NCBI RefSeq assembly: GCF_001613935.1
Contig: NZ_LQCI01000034.1
Span: 845,031 to 909,030 of the forward strand
From: Amycolatopsis regifaucium
GTDB taxonomy: Bacteria > Actinomycetota > Actinomycetes > Mycobacteriales > Pseudonocardiaceae
Direction: 5' to 3'
DNA length: 64,000 nucleotides
Positions 48,496 through 56,754 of this stretch are shown piece by piece. Both the position numbers and the translations under genes were made by a program. Under the pieces are notes generated by a model. The model saw only the letters and a program-made list of their open reading frames with translations. It did no database searches and was not told the origin of the DNA. The number at the start of each line of letters is the position of its first letter. Positions within the stretch are counted from its first letter, which is position 1.

Positions 48496-49569
48496 ATGCT
48501 GATTTCCCAGCGGCCGGCTCTCGGCGAAGAGACGGTCAACGAGACCCGCTCCCGGTTCACCATCGAACCGCTGGAGCCCGGCTTCGGCTACACGCTCGGC
48601 AACTCGCTGCGGCGCACGCTGCTGTCGTCCATTCCGGGCGCGGCCGTGACGAGCATCCGCATCGACGGCGTGCTGCACGAGTTCACCACCGTTCCCGGGG
48701 TGAAGGAAGACGTCACCGACATCATCCTGAACCTCAAGGAGCTCGTGGTCTCCTCGGAAGAGGACGAGCCGGTCACCATGTACCTGCGCAAGCAGGGTCC
48801 CGGTGAGGTCACGGCTGCCGACATCGTGCCCCCGGCCGGTGTCACCGTGCACAACCCGGATCTGCACATCGCGTCGCTGAACGGCAAGGGCAAGCTCGAG
48901 ATCGAGCTCGTCGTCGAGCGCGGCCGCGGTTACGTTCCGGCCCTGCAGAACAAGCAGGCGGGCGCGGAGATCGGCCGGATCCCGGTCGACTCCATCTACT
49001 CCCCGGTGCTGAAGGTGACCTACAAGGTCGAGGCGACTCGTGTCGAGCAGCGCACCGACTTCGACAAGCTGATCCTGGACGTGGAGACGAAGCCGTCGAT
49101 CACGCCGCGGGACGCCGTCGCGTCGGCCGGTAAGACGCTGGTGGAGCTGTTCGGTCTCGCGCGCGAGCTGAACGTCGACGCCGAGGGCATCGAGATCGGC
49201 CCGTCGCCGCAGGAGGCGGACACCATCGCCGCCTACGCGATGCCGATCGAGGACCTGGACCTCACCGTCCGGTCGTACAACTGCCTCAAGCGCGAGGGCA
49301 TCCACACCGTCGGCGAACTGGTCTCGCGCAGCGAGGCCGACCTGCTGGACATCCGCAACTTCGGTGCGAAGTCGATCGACGAGGTCAAGCTCAAGCTCGT
49401 CGGTCTCGGCCTCGCGCTGAAGGACAGCCCGCCCGGGTTCGACCCGACCGCGGCCGCGGCCAGCTACGACGGTGAAGGCTGGTCTGAGGGCGTCGACAGC
49501 ATCACGGACGGAATTTCGGACAATGGCCACGACGATGGCCAGGACTACGCAGAGACGGAGCAGCTGTAA
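48496..49569 (+). CDS. rpoA: DNA-directed RNA polymerase subunit alpha
   Basis: 357 residues from ATG 48496 (GGAAAG upstream); ATG 48400 lies in the leader. The N-terminal dimerisation domain (GFGYTLGNSLRRTLLSSIPG) and C-terminal domain (LNCLKREGI-type motif, residues about 250-315) are complete. An acidic tail follows. Confidence 0.97.
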   Translation: MLISQRPALGEETVNETRSRFTIEPLEPGFGYTLGNSLRRTLLSSIPGAAVTSIRIDGVLHEFTTVPGVKEDVTDIILNLKELVVSSEEDEPVTMYLRKQGPGEVTAADIVPPAGVTVHNPDLHIASLNGKGKLEIELVVERGRGYVPALQNKQAGAEIGRIPVDSIYSPVLKVTYKVEATRVEQRTDFDKLILDVETKPSITPRDAVASAGKTLVELFGLARELNVDAEGIEIGPSPQEADTIAAYAMPIEDLDLTVRSYNCLKREGIHTVGELVSRSEADLLDIRNFGAKSIDEVKLKLVGLGLALKDSPPGFDPTAAAASYDGEGWSEGVDSITDGISDNGHDDGQDYAETEQL

Positions 49570-49646
49570 GGCCAGCTACGGCTCCCTCACACCAGTAGGG
49601 GTGGGGGAGCGACGGCCTCCAGCTGTGAGCTGAACGAGGAGAACCG

Positions 49647-50210
49647 ATGCCCACCCCCACAAAGGGACCCCGTCTCGGCGGGTCGCCCGCGCACGAGCGG
49701 CTGATTCTGGCCAATCTGGCCACCCAGCTGTTCGAGCACGGCAAGATCACGACGACCGAGGCGAAGGCCCGGCGGGTGCGCCCGCTGGCCGAGAAGCTGA
49801 TCACGAAGGCGAAGCGGGGCGACCTGCACAACCGTCGTCAGATCCAGCGTGTGGTGCGCGACAAGGACGTCGTGCACAAGCTGATCGCCGAGATCGGTCC
49901 GTTCTTCGCGGAGCGTCCGGGTGGCTACACCCGGATCACCAAGACGATGGCGCGCAAGGGCGACAACGCCCCCATGGCGGTCATCGAGCTGGTGGCCGAG
50001 AAGACCGTCACCGCCGAGGCCGAGGCCGCGCGCAAGACGAAGTTCGCCAAGGACGAGCCGAAGGCTGCCGCCCCGGCCGCCGAGGAGACCACCGAGGCCA
50101 CTGAGGCTGCCGACACGGCCGCCACTGAGGCTCCGGAGGCCACCGAGGCTCCTGCCGCCGACGAGGCTGCTGAGGCCCCCGCCGCGGACGCGGACAGCAA
50201 GAAGGACTGA
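49647..50210 (+). CDS. rplQ: 50S ribosomal protein L17 with acidic C-terminal tail
   Basis: 187 residues. The first 125 are the L17 core; the last 60 or so are Ala/Glu/Thr/Pro-rich repeats (AEETTEATEAADTAATEAPE), making it far longer than E. coli L17 (127). Such tails occur in actinobacteria; the role is unknown. Confidence 0.96.
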   Translation: MPTPTKGPRLGGSPAHERLILANLATQLFEHGKITTTEAKARRVRPLAEKLITKAKRGDLHNRRQIQRVVRDKDVVHKLIAEIGPFFAERPGGYTRITKTMARKGDNAPMAVIELVAEKTVTAEAEAARKTKFAKDEPKAAAPAAEETTEATEAADTAATEAPEATEAPAADEAAEAPAADADSKKD

Positions 50211-50214
50211 CGTC

Positions 50215-51117
50215 CTGACGGCACCGAACACCCCGGACGAGCCCGCCACTCCCACTGCGGAGGGCGGGCTCGTTCGTCTGCGTCTGGATGTTTCCTACGA
50301 CGGCACCGATTTCTCCGGCTGGGCGCGGCAACCTGGGCGGCGCACGGTCCAGGGCGTCCTCGAAGAGGCGCTCGCGAAGCAGCCTCCAGGAGCCTCGGTT
50401 CCGAAGTCCGTCGTCGTCGCCGGCCGCACCGACGCCGGTGTACACGCGGCCGGCCAGGTGGTCCACGTCGACGTGTCGCCTTTAGCGGGCAAAACGCGAT
50501 CCGGTCGCCTGGAACTGGACGAGCAAGGCATTCCTGACCTGGGGCGGATGTGTCACCGCTGGAATCGGTATCTCCCGGGGGACGTCCGGGTACTGGGCGC
50601 TCGCGTGGCGCCCGCGGGTTTCGATGCGCGGTTTTCCGCCGTGCGGAGGCACTATCGCTACCGCGTCTCCGACGCACCGTGGGGCGTGGATCCCTTGAGG
50701 CGCCACGACACCCTGGCCTGGGGACGACCGCTCTCGATCGACGCGATGAACGAGGCGTCAGCGTCCCTCATGGGGCTCCAGGACTTCGCTGCCTTCTGCA
50801 AACAGCGCGAAGGCGGGACGACAATCCGAGAGCTGCAAAGGCTCGTCTGGCGGCGTACCGGGCCGCACGCGGTCGAGGTCGACGTCTCCGCCGACGCGTT
50901 CTGCCACTCGATGGTGCGGAGCCTGGTCGGGGCACTACTTCTGGTCGGCGATGGCCGCCGTCCGCTCGATTGGCCCGGCGATGTCCTGGAAAGCCGCACG
51001 CGTGACAGCGCTGTCGCTCCCGCTCACGGCCTCACGCTGGTGGCCGTCGACTACCCGCCGGACACCGAACTCGCCGCCCGCGCCGATCAAACGCGCGCCA
51101 TGCGCACTCCCTCCTGA
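50215..51117 (+). CDS. truA: tRNA pseudouridine(38-40) synthase TruA with a repeat-derived insert
   Basis: About 300 residues. The frame opens after the rplQ stop but has no ATG or GTG; CTG 50215 (AAGGA about 8 nt upstream) is the most likely start. Catalytic Asp lies in VAGRTDAGVHAAGQ. Motif RHYRYRV and the C-terminal FCHSMVRSLVGALLLVG are present. The loop after HVDV carries PLAGKTRSG, encoded by an in-frame copy of the palindromic repeat (50477-50504). The 3-prime end overlaps the convergent gene by 31 bp. Confidence 0.9.
   Translation: MTAPNTPDEPATPTAEGGLVRLRLDVSYDGTDFSGWARQPGRRTVQGVLEEALAKQPPGASVPKSVVVAGRTDAGVHAAGQVVHVDVSPLAGKTRSGRLELDEQGIPDLGRMCHRWNRYLPGDVRVLGARVAPAGFDARFSAVRRHYRYRVSDAPWGVDPLRRHDTLAWGRPLSIDAMNEASASLMGLQDFAAFCKQREGGTTIRELQRLVWRRTGPHAVEVDVSADAFCHSMVRSLVGALLLVGDGRRPLDWPGDVLESRTRDSAVAPAHGLTLVAVDYPPDTELAARADQTRAMRTPS
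50477..50504. repeat. Palindromic stop-repeat copy inside truA
   Basis: TTTAGCGGGCAAAACGCGAT then CCGG. It differs from the symmetric consensus by T-to-A in GGCTAAA, which turns an in-frame TAA into AAA (Lys). Confidence 0.9.
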
Positions 51118-52046
51118 CCCGGCCGCGGCACAGTTAGCGGGCTGACCGCGCCCCGGCGGGCTCGCAGGACGGCCTCGACGACGCCTTCGAAATCGGTCGC
51201 CAGATCGTCCGCGGTGACGATGACGAACCGCCAGCCTTCGGCCTCCGCCCGTCTTCGGCGTTTGCGATCGTGAGCCCGTTGTTCCGGCGTGTTGTGCCAT
51301 CGGCCGTCGTATTCGATGGCGACTTTGGCCTCGTCATCCGCCAGGTCCAGGCGAGCGATGAAATGACCCGTTCGGGAGAAGACCTCGACCTGAGGTGTCG
51401 TCTTGATGCCGCCGGCGGCCAGTACGATTCGCAGCTCCGATTCCCGGGGTGACTCCGCGCGCGGATCGGACAGTCGCAAAGCATGTCTGGCCAACCGGAT
51501 CCCTCGATTGCGGCGGCCATAGAACTCCCGGTTGAGATGCAGATCGGTCAGCTTCTCGGCTCTCATGAACTGGTCCAGATCCGGGACGCCGGTGCGGAGT
51601 CGTCGCACCCAGCCGGCTTTCCGGGGAGAAAGCCGGAGGAGCAGGTCCAACGCGATCCGGCTTTTCCTCGCGATACGAATCCCGTTCCACGGCTTCGATT
51701 CTTCGGGTTTGACCTCGGTCCGCCGGACCTTGATACCCACTATCGGACCGAAGCGGTGTTTCTCCGGCACGATCATCTCGACCGGGTCGTTGGGCCTGGC
51801 CAGCTCGGTGCCGTGGACGGTCGCGGCCGATCGGCCGGTCAGCACGGCTTCCGGAGGTGCCAGCAACGCGGCGCCGCGGCAGCGCAGCTCGTGCGTGACT
51901 TCTACGTCAGCGCGCGTGTAGACGTCCTGGAACAGTCTCCGCACGCTGGGACCGCGTAGCCGGCTCGCCGTGATGAGACCCGCTTTACGCGCCTCAGAGC
52001 CGCGGAAGACGTCAGGGAGATGGGATGCATCGAATGGTTTGGTCAC
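51087..52046 (-). CDS. DUF559-type protein with Vsr-like endonuclease fold
   Basis: 319 residues from ATG 52046. The N-terminal region resembles an AbiEi-like/winged-helix module (RGSEARKAGLITASRLRG). The C-terminal part has the DUF559 pattern: E-ELR, then LDLADDEAKVAIEYDGRWHNT, RKRRRRAEAEGWRFVIVT. Actinobacteria carry many such solo genes of unknown role. The C-terminal 25 residues or so run through a palindromic repeat (VSPLT) and into the truA 3-prime end. Confidence 0.75.
   Translation of the reverse strand: MTKPFDASHLPDVFRGSEARKAGLITASRLRGPSVRRLFQDVYTRADVEVTHELRCRGAALLAPPEAVLTGRSAATVHGTELARPNDPVEMIVPEKHRFGPIVGIKVRRTEVKPEESKPWNGIRIARKSRIALDLLLRLSPRKAGWVRRLRTGVPDLDQFMRAEKLTDLHLNREFYGRRNRGIRLARHALRLSDPRAESPRESELRIVLAAGGIKTTPQVEVFSRTGHFIARLDLADDEAKVAIEYDGRWHNTPEQRAHDRKRRRRAEAEGWRFVIVTADDLATDFEGVVEAVLRARRGAVSPLTVPRPGQEGVRMARV
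51129..51152. repeat. Palindromic stop-repeat copy inside the nuclease-like gene
   Basis: CAGTTAGCGGGCTGACCGCG with flanks. On the minus strand it is read in the open frame (Ala-Val-Ser-Pro-Leu-Thr). Confidence 0.75.
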
Positions 52047-52187
52047 GCCGACACGGTGATCGACAAGACCGACAACCCATGGTCATCACCGCTCCCACAG
52101 TGCCGACTTATCCACAACCCCCGGCTTATCCACAGCCGTCGCGATTGCCTCTTGACCGACCAGCGCGCGACCCGCTTCCCGGCCCAG

Positions 52188-52214
52188 GTCGACTTTCGCC
52201 CCCTAATCGCGCTC
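52188..52214. repeat. Palindromic stop-repeat copy, GTCGAC/CCCC form
   Basis: GTCGACTTTCGCCCCCTAAT then CGCGCTC, directly before the terminator hairpin. Confidence 0.85.
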
Positions 52215-52233
52215 TGGGGCGGGACGCAAAACG

Positions 52234-52262
52234 GGGGCACTGTCCGATATGGACAGTGCCCC
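52234..52262 (-). terminator. Terminator for the minus-strand eccE unit
   Basis: GGGGCACTGTCC (52234-52245), loop GATAT, GGACAGTGCCCC (52251-52262): perfect 12-bp stem. On the minus strand it is followed by CGTTTTGCG. It sits between two repeat copies. Confidence 0.75.
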
Positions 52263-52270
52263 TGCGGAGC

Positions 52271-52293
52271 ACCTTTAGGCCGCTAAAGTCGAC
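52271..52293. repeat. Palindromic stop-repeat copy, symmetric left/GTCGAC right hybrid
   Basis: ACCTTTAGGCCGCTAAAGTC then GAC, 10 bp before the stop of the gene 52303-53025. Confidence 0.8.
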
Positions 52294-52302
52294 GCGGGCG
52301 GG

Positions 52303-53025
52303 TTAGTCGCCGCGGCGCACGGGGCCCAGGATCTGCTGTTCCTTGGCCGTCGTGACCAGGCGAAGGGGCCGCCACAGGTTGCGTCCCAGCGCGACGACCT
52401 GGTCGTCCTTCAACGTCGTGAGCTGCTTCATCATCTGCGGCGGGAGCCGCCAGATGCGCGCGGCCAGCTCGGCCTGTCCGGGCGGGAGCCGCTGCATCAG
52501 CACCAGGTCGGCCGCGTTCGCGGTCGCCCCGGCCTGCGGGTGCAGGTACGGCAGCACGTAGACCGTCGTCTGCCACGGCGAGCGCGGCGGGAACAGGTCC
52601 TGTGGCGTCGGACCGCCGTCGGTCACCACGAGCAGCGGCGCGTCCTCCGACGGACGTGGGAGGTCCACCGGCGACAGCCGCCGGATCTGCACCAGCGGCG
52701 ACGGCCTGCCGTTGGGCTGATTCCCCGCCGCTTGGGGGAGAACCTGCCACGCGGCCGGACGTCCGGTCGCCACGACGACCCACGCCCCGACGGCCATCGC
52801 CCGCAGCGCCACCTGGCGAGCCAGGTACAGGCCGCCGACCAGCACGATCCGGGTCGGTGTCGAGCGCAGCGCGGAGATCGTCAGCGGCTCGCCCTTGAGG
52901 CCGGAGCCGAGGACGATTCCGCCTCGGTCGCCGGACGGGCTGATCGCGTCGAGCATGGCCGGGTCGACGGTGAATTCCGGGGCGACCCCGGCGTTCTGGC
53001 CAGCGTCACGCATTCGGGTGCTCAT
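52303..53025 (-). CDS. ESX-associated hypothetical protein
   Basis: 240 residues; ATG 53025 overlaps the eccE stop (ATGA), so the two are coupled. An alpha/beta pattern with a central hydrophobic strand (TRIVLVGGLYLARQVALRAM) but no transmembrane helix or nucleotide-binding motif. Function unknown; partner of EccE by position. Confidence 0.7.
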   Translation of the reverse strand: MSTRMRDAGQNAGVAPEFTVDPAMLDAISPSGDRGGIVLGSGLKGEPLTISALRSTPTRIVLVGGLYLARQVALRAMAVGAWVVVATGRPAAWQVLPQAAGNQPNGRPSPLVQIRRLSPVDLPRPSEDAPLLVVTDGGPTPQDLFPPRSPWQTTVYVLPYLHPQAGATANAADLVLMQRLPPGQAELAARIWRLPPQMMKQLTTLKDDQVVALGRNLWRPLRLVTTAKEQQILGPVRRGD

Positions 53026-54584
53026 GCCGTGCCTCCGATCGGCAACGTCGCGGAGAACCCGGAGATCTGCAGGCCGCGCAACGGCGTCAGCGTCACGCCC
53101 AGCCGGTCCGAGATGCCCTGCAACCGCTGGTCCGCCGCATCAAGTTCACGCGGGTTCCGGGCGCTCAGGCGCACGATGCCCCGCAAGCCGATCTTGCCTT
53201 CGTCAGCCGACGGCGAGATCGACATCGCCACCGTCGCCGACAACGCGCGGACACTGGTCAGCGCGTTCAAGCTGCCGCTGATCTTGCCCTTGGGCCAGCT
53301 GGTGATCGCGTAGCTCGCGTGTCCGATGCCCGCCGCGGTGACGCCGGTCCAGCGCTCCTGCAGACCGACTTTCGCGGGCGAACCGGCGACCGCGGTCAGC
53401 TCGGCGGCCGAAATGCTGGACCGCAGCAGCTCGTCCGGATCGAGCGGCCGGGTCGGCACGCCCTGGGACTCCAGGGCGTTGCGTACCCGCGACAACGCGC
53501 CGATCAGCGCGCGGTGGGCACCGACGACGCCGCCGCCGCGTTCGCGGATGGCGGCCGGGCACCGGCGCGGGTCGAGCCGGATGGCGACCCACGTCGTCCG
53601 CCGCGCGGCCGCGGGAAGCGGGCCGAGCACCTCCATATAGGAACTGAGCGCGGGCGAGTCCGACGGAAGCGCCGCGCTACCCGGATAGCAGTGCCAGATC
53701 ATCTGGATCGAGTCGAGGACCACGCCGCGGTCTTCGAGACACGGCGCGAGCGCGGACAGCGGCAGGCTCGGCGCGCCACCGGCCTGGGTGATCAGCGCGG
53801 GCGCGGGTTCGACGAGCAGGACGGCGGTCCACGTCCCGTCGTTCCACGCGATGCCGACCTGCTGGCGTTCGTGGTCTACGCCGTGCGCGACGACGAGATC
53901 GGGAACAGCGAGGCGAAGCAGGTTCACCCGGGCGTCGTCGGGGCCGGTGACGGCGTCCTCTTCGGCGGCGAGCGCCTCGATGCTGCTCGGCGGAAGCGGA
54001 GTCGCCACGCGATCATGCGAGCGGAACATGTACCGCAGGGTGAGGCCAGCCCACTGGGTGAACCAGCGGCCGCCCCAGCGCAGGAACGCGATGATGATCG
54101 CGACCGCGAGGACGCCGATCGCGACGTACTTCAGCTTCATGTCGATCGCGAGGAGCACGAGACCGATCGCGAGCCCGAGTTCGAGCACGACCAGGTTCGC
54201 CACGGGCAGCGGGCCGAGGTTGATCCCGCCGGTCCGGCGCCGTGCGGGCGCGGCTATCCGCACCGCCGGGGTGGGCGGAGGACCGGACTGCGGGCCGGGG
54301 CCGCCGGACGGAGGACCGCCCGGGCCACCGGGCCCACCAGGTCCGCCCGGGCCACCAGGACCGCCGGGCCCACCAGGCCCTCCTGGACCGGGGCCGCCGG
54401 GACCCTGCGGTCCGCCAGGACCTCCTGGGCCTCCGGGTCCGCGAGGAACACCGGGGCCTCCAGGGCCGCCGGCGGGGCCACCCGGACCGCCCGGCCTGCC
54501 GGGCCTTGGCGGCGGCCCCGGCGGGCGGCCTGGAGGTTGAGACCCCGGAGGGCCAGGCGGACGTGGAGGAGTGGTGACGGACAT
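53022..54584 (-). CDS. eccE: Type VII secretion protein EccE with collagen-like Gly-Pro-Pro N-terminus
   Basis: 520 residues from ATG 54584; the ATG at 54674 would add 30 unrelated residues. Residues about 10-95 are Gly-Pro-Pro repeats. Two membrane helices follow (about 118-165), then the EccE cytosolic domain (residues about 185-515). EccE is the peripheral membrane subunit of the ESX pore complex. A palindromic repeat copy lies inside the coding region (53366-53390). Confidence 0.8.
   Translation of the reverse strand: MSVTTPPRPPGPPGSQPPGRPPGPPPRPGRPGGPGGPAGGPGGPGVPRGPGGPGGPGGPQGPGGPGPGGPGGPGGPGGPGGPGGPGGPGGPPSGGPGPQSGPPPTPAVRIAAPARRRTGGINLGPLPVANLVVLELGLAIGLVLLAIDMKLKYVAIGVLAVAIIIAFLRWGGRWFTQWAGLTLRYMFRSHDRVATPLPPSSIEALAAEEDAVTGPDDARVNLLRLAVPDLVVAHGVDHERQQVGIAWNDGTWTAVLLVEPAPALITQAGGAPSLPLSALAPCLEDRGVVLDSIQMIWHCYPGSAALPSDSPALSSYMEVLGPLPAAARRTTWVAIRLDPRRCPAAIRERGGGVVGAHRALIGALSRVRNALESQGVPTRPLDPDELLRSSISAAELTAVAGSPAKVGLQERWTGVTAAGIGHASYAITSWPKGKISGSLNALTSVRALSATVAMSISPSADEGKIGLRGIVRLSARNPRELDAADQRLQGISDRLGVTLTPLRGLQISGFSATLPIGGTA
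53366..53390. repeat. Palindromic stop-repeat copy inside eccE
   Basis: CGACTTTCGCGGGCGAACCG and flank. It differs from the hybrid consensus (CTAACC) by T-to-G, which on the coding minus strand changes an in-frame TAG to TCG (Ser in AGSPAKVG). Confidence 0.85.
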
Positions 54585-54740
54585 CCGCGCTTTCTCTTCC
54601 CCTCGTGCGTGCTGCGTACCCGGAAAGCCGGTCCCGAGGAACTCGACCCTAGCTGGAGTTGGTAGAAACCCCACACCAGACGGTCCCCGTACGGCTATCC
54701 TGCGGAACCGTACCGCGACGGGGAGGACTGTAGGTCGAGA

Positions 54741-56366
54741 ATGCCATCAACACCGACTACTAAGTCTCAAGTTCAGGCTTATCAGTTCGTTCTGCGCCGG
54801 ATGCAATCCGCGCTGGTCCGTCGCGACGCCGTCATGCTCCACGACCCGATGCGCACGCACACGCGCGCCACCATCGTGGGTGTCGTGCTTGCCGCGCTGG
54901 GCGTCCTGGTCTTCGTGATCTGGGGACTCCTGAGCCCGAAGCCTTCCGTGCCGGACGCGGGAAACATCGTCATCGGCGAACAGTCCGGAACGGTTTACGT
55001 CGTCGCGGGAAACCCCAAGAAACTGATTCCCACCTTCAACCTCGCCTCCGCCAGGCTGCTGATCATCGCTCAGTCGAAACAGGGGGCGCAGCAGGCGGGA
55101 AACAAGCCTTCCGGACCTGTCCAGGCCTCCGAGGTGAAGAACCCCACAGTCGTTTCGGACGAACAGCTGAAGAACATTCCCCGCGGCCAGCTCATGGGTA
55201 TTCCCAACGGCCCGCAGCTGATGCCGACCGAAGGCCAGCGGGTCGCCCCGGAGTGGGGCGTCTGCGACGAGGTCATGTACGACCCGACGGTGCCGCGGCC
55301 GGATCTCACGAAGACGGAGACGACCGTCTACGCGGGTGTGAAACAGCTGGGGAACCGTGAGCTCGGCCAGAACGAGGCACTGCTGGCCAAGGGTGCCAAC
55401 GGCCGGACCTATCTGATCTACCGGCTGGCGGCGAACCCCAACCTCCCGAACGCGAACGCCGTCAAGGCCGAGATCAAGCCCGACGCCAGCGCTGTGCTGT
55501 CCGCGTTGAAGCTGCCCGATCAGCCTCGCGGTATCTCCCAGGGCCTGCTGGACGCGATTCCCGAGGTGCCGGAGCTGAAACTGCCGGACGTCGAGGGCAA
55601 GGGCGGGACCCCCAACTTCGACATCGACGGCCTCAAGATCGGAGACGTCTTCTCCACCGAGCAGGCCGGCGGGAAACTGGACTTCTACCTCATCACGCGG
55701 GAGGGGATCCAGGCCATCTCCCCGGCCGTCGCGGACATCGTCCAGACCGGGAAGAACGACGGCAGCACTTCGGTGATGTCCGTGGCGCTGGGCAAGATCC
55801 GCAACGTCGCGCGGGTGACCGCGGGACAGCAGGGCTTCGTCGACCTCGACGCGTACCCCCAGACCGTTCCGACCGTGCTCAACGCGACTCAGGGCTCCCG
55901 CGTCTCCTGCCTGAGCTGGTCGATCGTCGGCGAGGGCGCGAACCGGGACGGGCACACCGCGGTGTTCGTCGACGACAAGCTGCCGAAGGGCAGGAACGCC
56001 GACGGTTCCGCTCCCGGGGTCAAGATCGGTACCCCGGGTCCGGTCGGCGCGCCGATCAACAGCTTCTACATGGAGCCGGGTTTCGCGGCGGTCGTCCAGT
56101 CGGCGACCGGCAGGGAGACCTTCGACAAGGGGCCGATCCAGCTGATCTCCGATCGCGGGATCCGGTACGGCGTCCCGGACGCGGTCACGGCGGACTCGAT
56201 CGGGCTCAACAAGCGCGTGCCCGCACCGGAAGCCATCGTCAGGATCCTGCCGGTCGGCGCGTCGCTGAACACGCAGGACGTGCTTCGTACGTTCGACACG
56301 GTGCCGATCGACGACAGGGCGGGTTCGGTCGCGACTCAGTCGCAGCAGACTCCGGCGGGGAACTGA
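54741..56366 (+). CDS. eccB: Type VII secretion protein EccB
   Basis: 541 residues. Cytosolic start (QVQAYQFVLRRMQSALVRRD), one membrane helix (about 45-65), then a large extracytoplasmic domain with R1-R4-like repeats and two Cys (GVCDE, VSCLSW) likely bonded. EccB anchors the ESX pore on the outer face. It is divergent from eccE. Confidence 0.92.
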   Translation: MPSTPTTKSQVQAYQFVLRRMQSALVRRDAVMLHDPMRTHTRATIVGVVLAALGVLVFVIWGLLSPKPSVPDAGNIVIGEQSGTVYVVAGNPKKLIPTFNLASARLLIIAQSKQGAQQAGNKPSGPVQASEVKNPTVVSDEQLKNIPRGQLMGIPNGPQLMPTEGQRVAPEWGVCDEVMYDPTVPRPDLTKTETTVYAGVKQLGNRELGQNEALLAKGANGRTYLIYRLAANPNLPNANAVKAEIKPDASAVLSALKLPDQPRGISQGLLDAIPEVPELKLPDVEGKGGTPNFDIDGLKIGDVFSTEQAGGKLDFYLITREGIQAISPAVADIVQTGKNDGSTSVMSVALGKIRNVARVTAGQQGFVDLDAYPQTVPTVLNATQGSRVSCLSWSIVGEGANRDGHTAVFVDDKLPKGRNADGSAPGVKIGTPGPVGAPINSFYMEPGFAAVVQSATGRETFDKGPIQLISDRGIRYGVPDAVTADSIGLNKRVPAPEAIVRILPVGASLNTQDVLRTFDTVPIDDRAGSVATQSQQTPAGN

Positions 56367-56434
56367 TCCCGGGAACCCCTGGGCAGGCGCGCGCGTCTCA
56401 ACGCCCAAGCACAATCGGGTGAGTGGAGGGTGCA

Positions 56435-56749
56435 GTGGCCGGCCTGAAGATCGACGGCACCGTCGTCGATGACTACGCGAAGCGGGTGGACGCGGCCGCC
56501 GGAGAACTCGAGCTGGCGGCCGCCGAAGTGACCGGGGACGGCGTCACGGTCGAATCCCACGGCACGCTGGGGGAGGAGCTGGGACTCGGCGCGTCTTACG
56601 GGCGGGCGGCCGAGGCCATCCGACGTCAGCTGGTGGAAGGCGCGGCCGCGCTGCGGTCGGCGTCGGAGGCCCTGCACACGGTGACCGCGCGGCACGCCGG
56701 ACACGACGACGAAGCCGCCCAGATCATCAAGCACGCCGTGGAGCTCTGA
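56435..56749 (+). CDS. EspC-like ESX secretion target
   Basis: 104 residues from GTG 56435, preceded by GGAGGG; GTG 56423 is the alternative but overlaps that site. Mostly helical, begins AGLKIDGTVVDDYAKRV, typical of the short type VII secretion targets (EspC/DUF2580 kind). It pairs with the larger gene 5 bp downstream. Confidence 0.7.
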   Translation: MAGLKIDGTVVDDYAKRVDAAAGELELAAAEVTGDGVTVESHGTLGEELGLGASYGRAAEAIRRQLVEGAAALRSASEALHTVTARHAGHDDEAAQIIKHAVEL

Positions 56750-56754
56750 GCCGC

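Noticed and set aside
54290..54540. Collagen-like protein encoded on the plus strand (Gly-Pro-Pro run)
   Set aside because: It is the antisense reading of the Gly-Pro-Pro-coding N-terminus of eccE; the minus strand continues into a full EccE domain.
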